A program made the translations under genes and the position numbers. Positions 23,832-25,323 of a stretch of 25,323 nucleotides of DNA are shown piece after piece. Within the stretch, counting starts at the first letter, position 1. Each line of letters starts with the position of its first letter. The stretch lies in assembly GCA_035374585.1 (NCBI GenBank), contig DAOSPF010000051.1:1-25323 (forward strand). Reading direction: 5' to 3'. The notes under the pieces were generated by a model, which saw only the letters and a program-made list of their open reading frames with translations, ran no database searches and was not told the origin of the DNA. Source of the stretch: JAKPQD01 sp029572965 (GTDB lineage Bacteria > Bacteroidota > Bacteroidia > Bacteroidales > DTGW01).

Positions 23832-25250
23832 ATGGAAGATTTAATCAACTTTGACATACAAGCCAACAAATCATCTATCATCAAGGTGATAGGTGTTGGA
23901 GGAGGCGGTAGCAATGCTGTTAATCACATGTTTCGCATGGGGATTAAAGATGTTGACTTTATTGTATGTAATACAGATGCCCAAGCTCTTGCAAACAGCC
24001 CCGTTCCAATAAAAATTCAGCTGGGCAATTCGCTCACCGAAGGACGTGGTGCTGGCAACAAACCAGATGTAGGCCGTCAATCTGCTATTGAGAGCCTTCC
24101 TGAAATTATGGAAGCCCTTTCGATGAATACAAAAATGGCCTTTATCACTGCCGGAATGGGCGGAGGTACAGGTACCGGTGCAGCTCCGGTTATTGCCAAA
24201 GCTGTTAAAGAACAAGGCATACTGACTGTTGGTATCGTTACCATTCCCTTCAGGTTTGAAGGCCCGGTGCGTATCAACCAGGCAATTGAGGGTATTAATG
24301 AACTTCGAAATTACGTTGACTCGCTGTTGGTTATTCACAACGAAAAACTCAGAGAATTATATGGCAATCTCAAGATTTCAGAAGCATTTTCCAAAGCCGA
24401 CAACATTTTAACTGTTGCTGCTAAAGGCATTGCCGAAATTATCACTGTTCATGGTTATGTCAATGTTGACTTTGCTGATGTACAAACGATTATGGCCAAC
24501 AGTGGTGTTGCCATCATGGGTTCAGCTACCGCATCTGGACAAGACAGGGCCCTTGAAGCTATTCAACAAGCCCTCACCTCTCCTTTACTCAATAATAATG
24601 ATATTCGCGGGGCAAAAAGCATCTTACTCAACATTACTTCTGGCGAAGATGAAATATCAATGGATGAAGTTGGTATTATTACTGACTTTGTAGTCAACTG
24701 CGTGGACAAAGATGCGCTTATGATTTGGGGTACAGGTATTGACCCTTCACTCGACGATAAAATTTCTGTAACCATTATTGCCACAGGTTTCCCTGACAAC
24801 TCCATCCCAGAGTTGATCACCCGTAAAGCTCAACCAGCAAAAGTTGCCGCAACAATAAATGAGCCCTTTACATCTAAGCTTCCATTTGAAGTAAAGCATA
24901 GTAAAGAAAACTTTCAACCTATCCAAAAAACCATTGAGTTTGATTTTGGTTCATCGGCATTAGATGTACCCCTCGTTGAAAGTCCTATCAACCAAAGTAA
25001 AGCCAATGAAAGGCTTTCGGAAATCAAAAAACAGTCGGTAAAATCTGATGGAATACTACCTAATCATCTCGACCCTAATGTAATAGAAGAATTGGAAAAT
25101 ACTCCCGCTTTTATGCGAAAAAACATTAAGCTTAAAGAATCTAAATCAGCATCAGGGCCAGAAATATCAAGGCTTACACTTTTTGATAGCGATGAAGATA
25201 TCATTAAAATTAGTGCCGAAAATCCTTATTTAAACAAAAACGTAGATTAA
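23832..25250 (+). CDS. ftsZ: Cell division protein FtsZ
   Basis: FtsZ is the tubulin-like GTPase that forms the division ring. The 472-residue protein has GVGGGGSNAVNHM near the N-terminus, the tubulin signature GGGTGTG at residues 110-116, and the T7 loop NVDFADVQTIM that completes the GTPase site of the next subunit. After the core (to about residue 325) comes a long unstructured linker, then the motif TPAFMRKNIKL (about 424-434) and a terminal NPYLNKNVD peptide. One of these probably serves as the FtsA-binding tail. It is the last gene of the operon and is followed 19 nt later by a strong terminator. Confidence 0.99.
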   Translation: MEDLINFDIQANKSSIIKVIGVGGGGSNAVNHMFRMGIKDVDFIVCNTDAQALANSPVPIKIQLGNSLTEGRGAGNKPDVGRQSAIESLPEIMEALSMNTKMAFITAGMGGGTGTGAAPVIAKAVKEQGILTVGIVTIPFRFEGPVRINQAIEGINELRNYVDSLLVIHNEKLRELYGNLKISEAFSKADNILTVAAKGIAEIITVHGYVNVDFADVQTIMANSGVAIMGSATASGQDRALEAIQQALTSPLLNNNDIRGAKSILLNITSGEDEISMDEVGIITDFVVNCVDKDALMIWGTGIDPSLDDKISVTIIATGFPDNSIPELITRKAQPAKVAATINEPFTSKLPFEVKHSKENFQPIQKTIEFDFGSSALDVPLVESPINQSKANERLSEIKKQSVKSDGILPNHLDPNVIEELENTPAFMRKNIKLKESKSASGPEISRLTLFDSDEDIIKISAENPYLNKNVD

Positions 25251-25269
25251 CAAAACGTTCATAGCTCCT

Positions 25270-25316
25270 ACCAATGAGAACTAAGGCTCTGTCTTATTCT
25301 CATTGGTATTTTTTTT
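25270..25316 (+). terminator. Intrinsic terminator of the dcw operon
   Basis: ACCAATGAGAA (25270-25280) pairs perfectly with TTCTCATTGGT (25297-25307). The stem extends inward by TAAG (25282-25285) with CTTA (25293-25296) past a single bulged C. One A and a run of eight T follow (25309-25316). This is a classic Rho-independent terminator, 19 nt after the ftsZ stop. Confidence 0.92.
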
Positions 25317-25323
25317 AAATAAA

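Noticed and set aside
9655..25250. A novel multi-gene system hidden in region 5
   Set aside because: Every large gene has clear family motifs in canonical dcw order; only the small ORF at 15003-15215 is out of pattern.

Overview
The window (about 25.3 kb, AT-rich) comes from a member of the Bacteroidota (Bacteroidetes), probably class Bacteroidia; I cannot place it lower. The evidence is a full Bacteroidota-style division and cell wall (dcw) cluster, promoters of the TTG / TAnnTTTG type, start codons preceded by A-rich tracts rather than Shine-Dalgarno sites, an HU-(CCDC81-like)/SPOR membrane protein, an FtsI with a C-terminal PASTA domain, and a MraY with a long loop insertion.

Region 1 (1-4438, + strand) is a signalling and envelope module. 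It holds a membrane protein with TPR repeats, a SpoIIE/PP2C phosphatase domain and a C-terminal receiver domain. Next comes a SiaC-family phosphoprotein, its likely substrate, then a secreted protein with about five Ig-like/OmpL47-type repeats. No SiaB-type kinase lies in the window.

Region 2 (4442-6679, - strand) holds two ribosome-assembly GTPases, era then der, each with its own TAnnTTTG -7 box. Region 3 (6856-8956, + strand) holds the HU/SPOR membrane protein and the heptose epimerase gene hldD (rfaD), both with -7 boxes very close to their start codons.

Region 4 (8957-9654) is a 698-nt gene-free stretch. It contains a 119-bp folded repeat-like element built from nested hairpins. Just before mraZ it has four GTGG-type boxes spaced exactly 10 bp apart, which I read as the MraZ operator of the dcw promoter.

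Region 5 (9655-25316, + strand) is the dcw operon: mraZ-rsmH-ftsL-ftsI-murE-(small ORF)-mraY-murD-ftsW-murG-murC-ftsQ-ftsA-ftsZ, closed by a strong intrinsic terminator. The genes are tightly packed with four ATGA overlaps. Together they make the cytoplasmic and lipid-linked peptidoglycan precursors (MurE, MurD, MurC, MraY, MurG), polymerise and crosslink septal wall (FtsW, FtsI) and build the divisome (FtsL, FtsQ, FtsA, FtsZ). murB, murF and ddl are not in the window.

Most of the window is conserved core genome. The least ordinary parts are a truncated four-helix-bundle ORF between murE and mraY, bounded on both sides by 7-bp tandem repeats; the structured element and operator upstream of mraZ; and the PP2C-receiver/SiaC pair.
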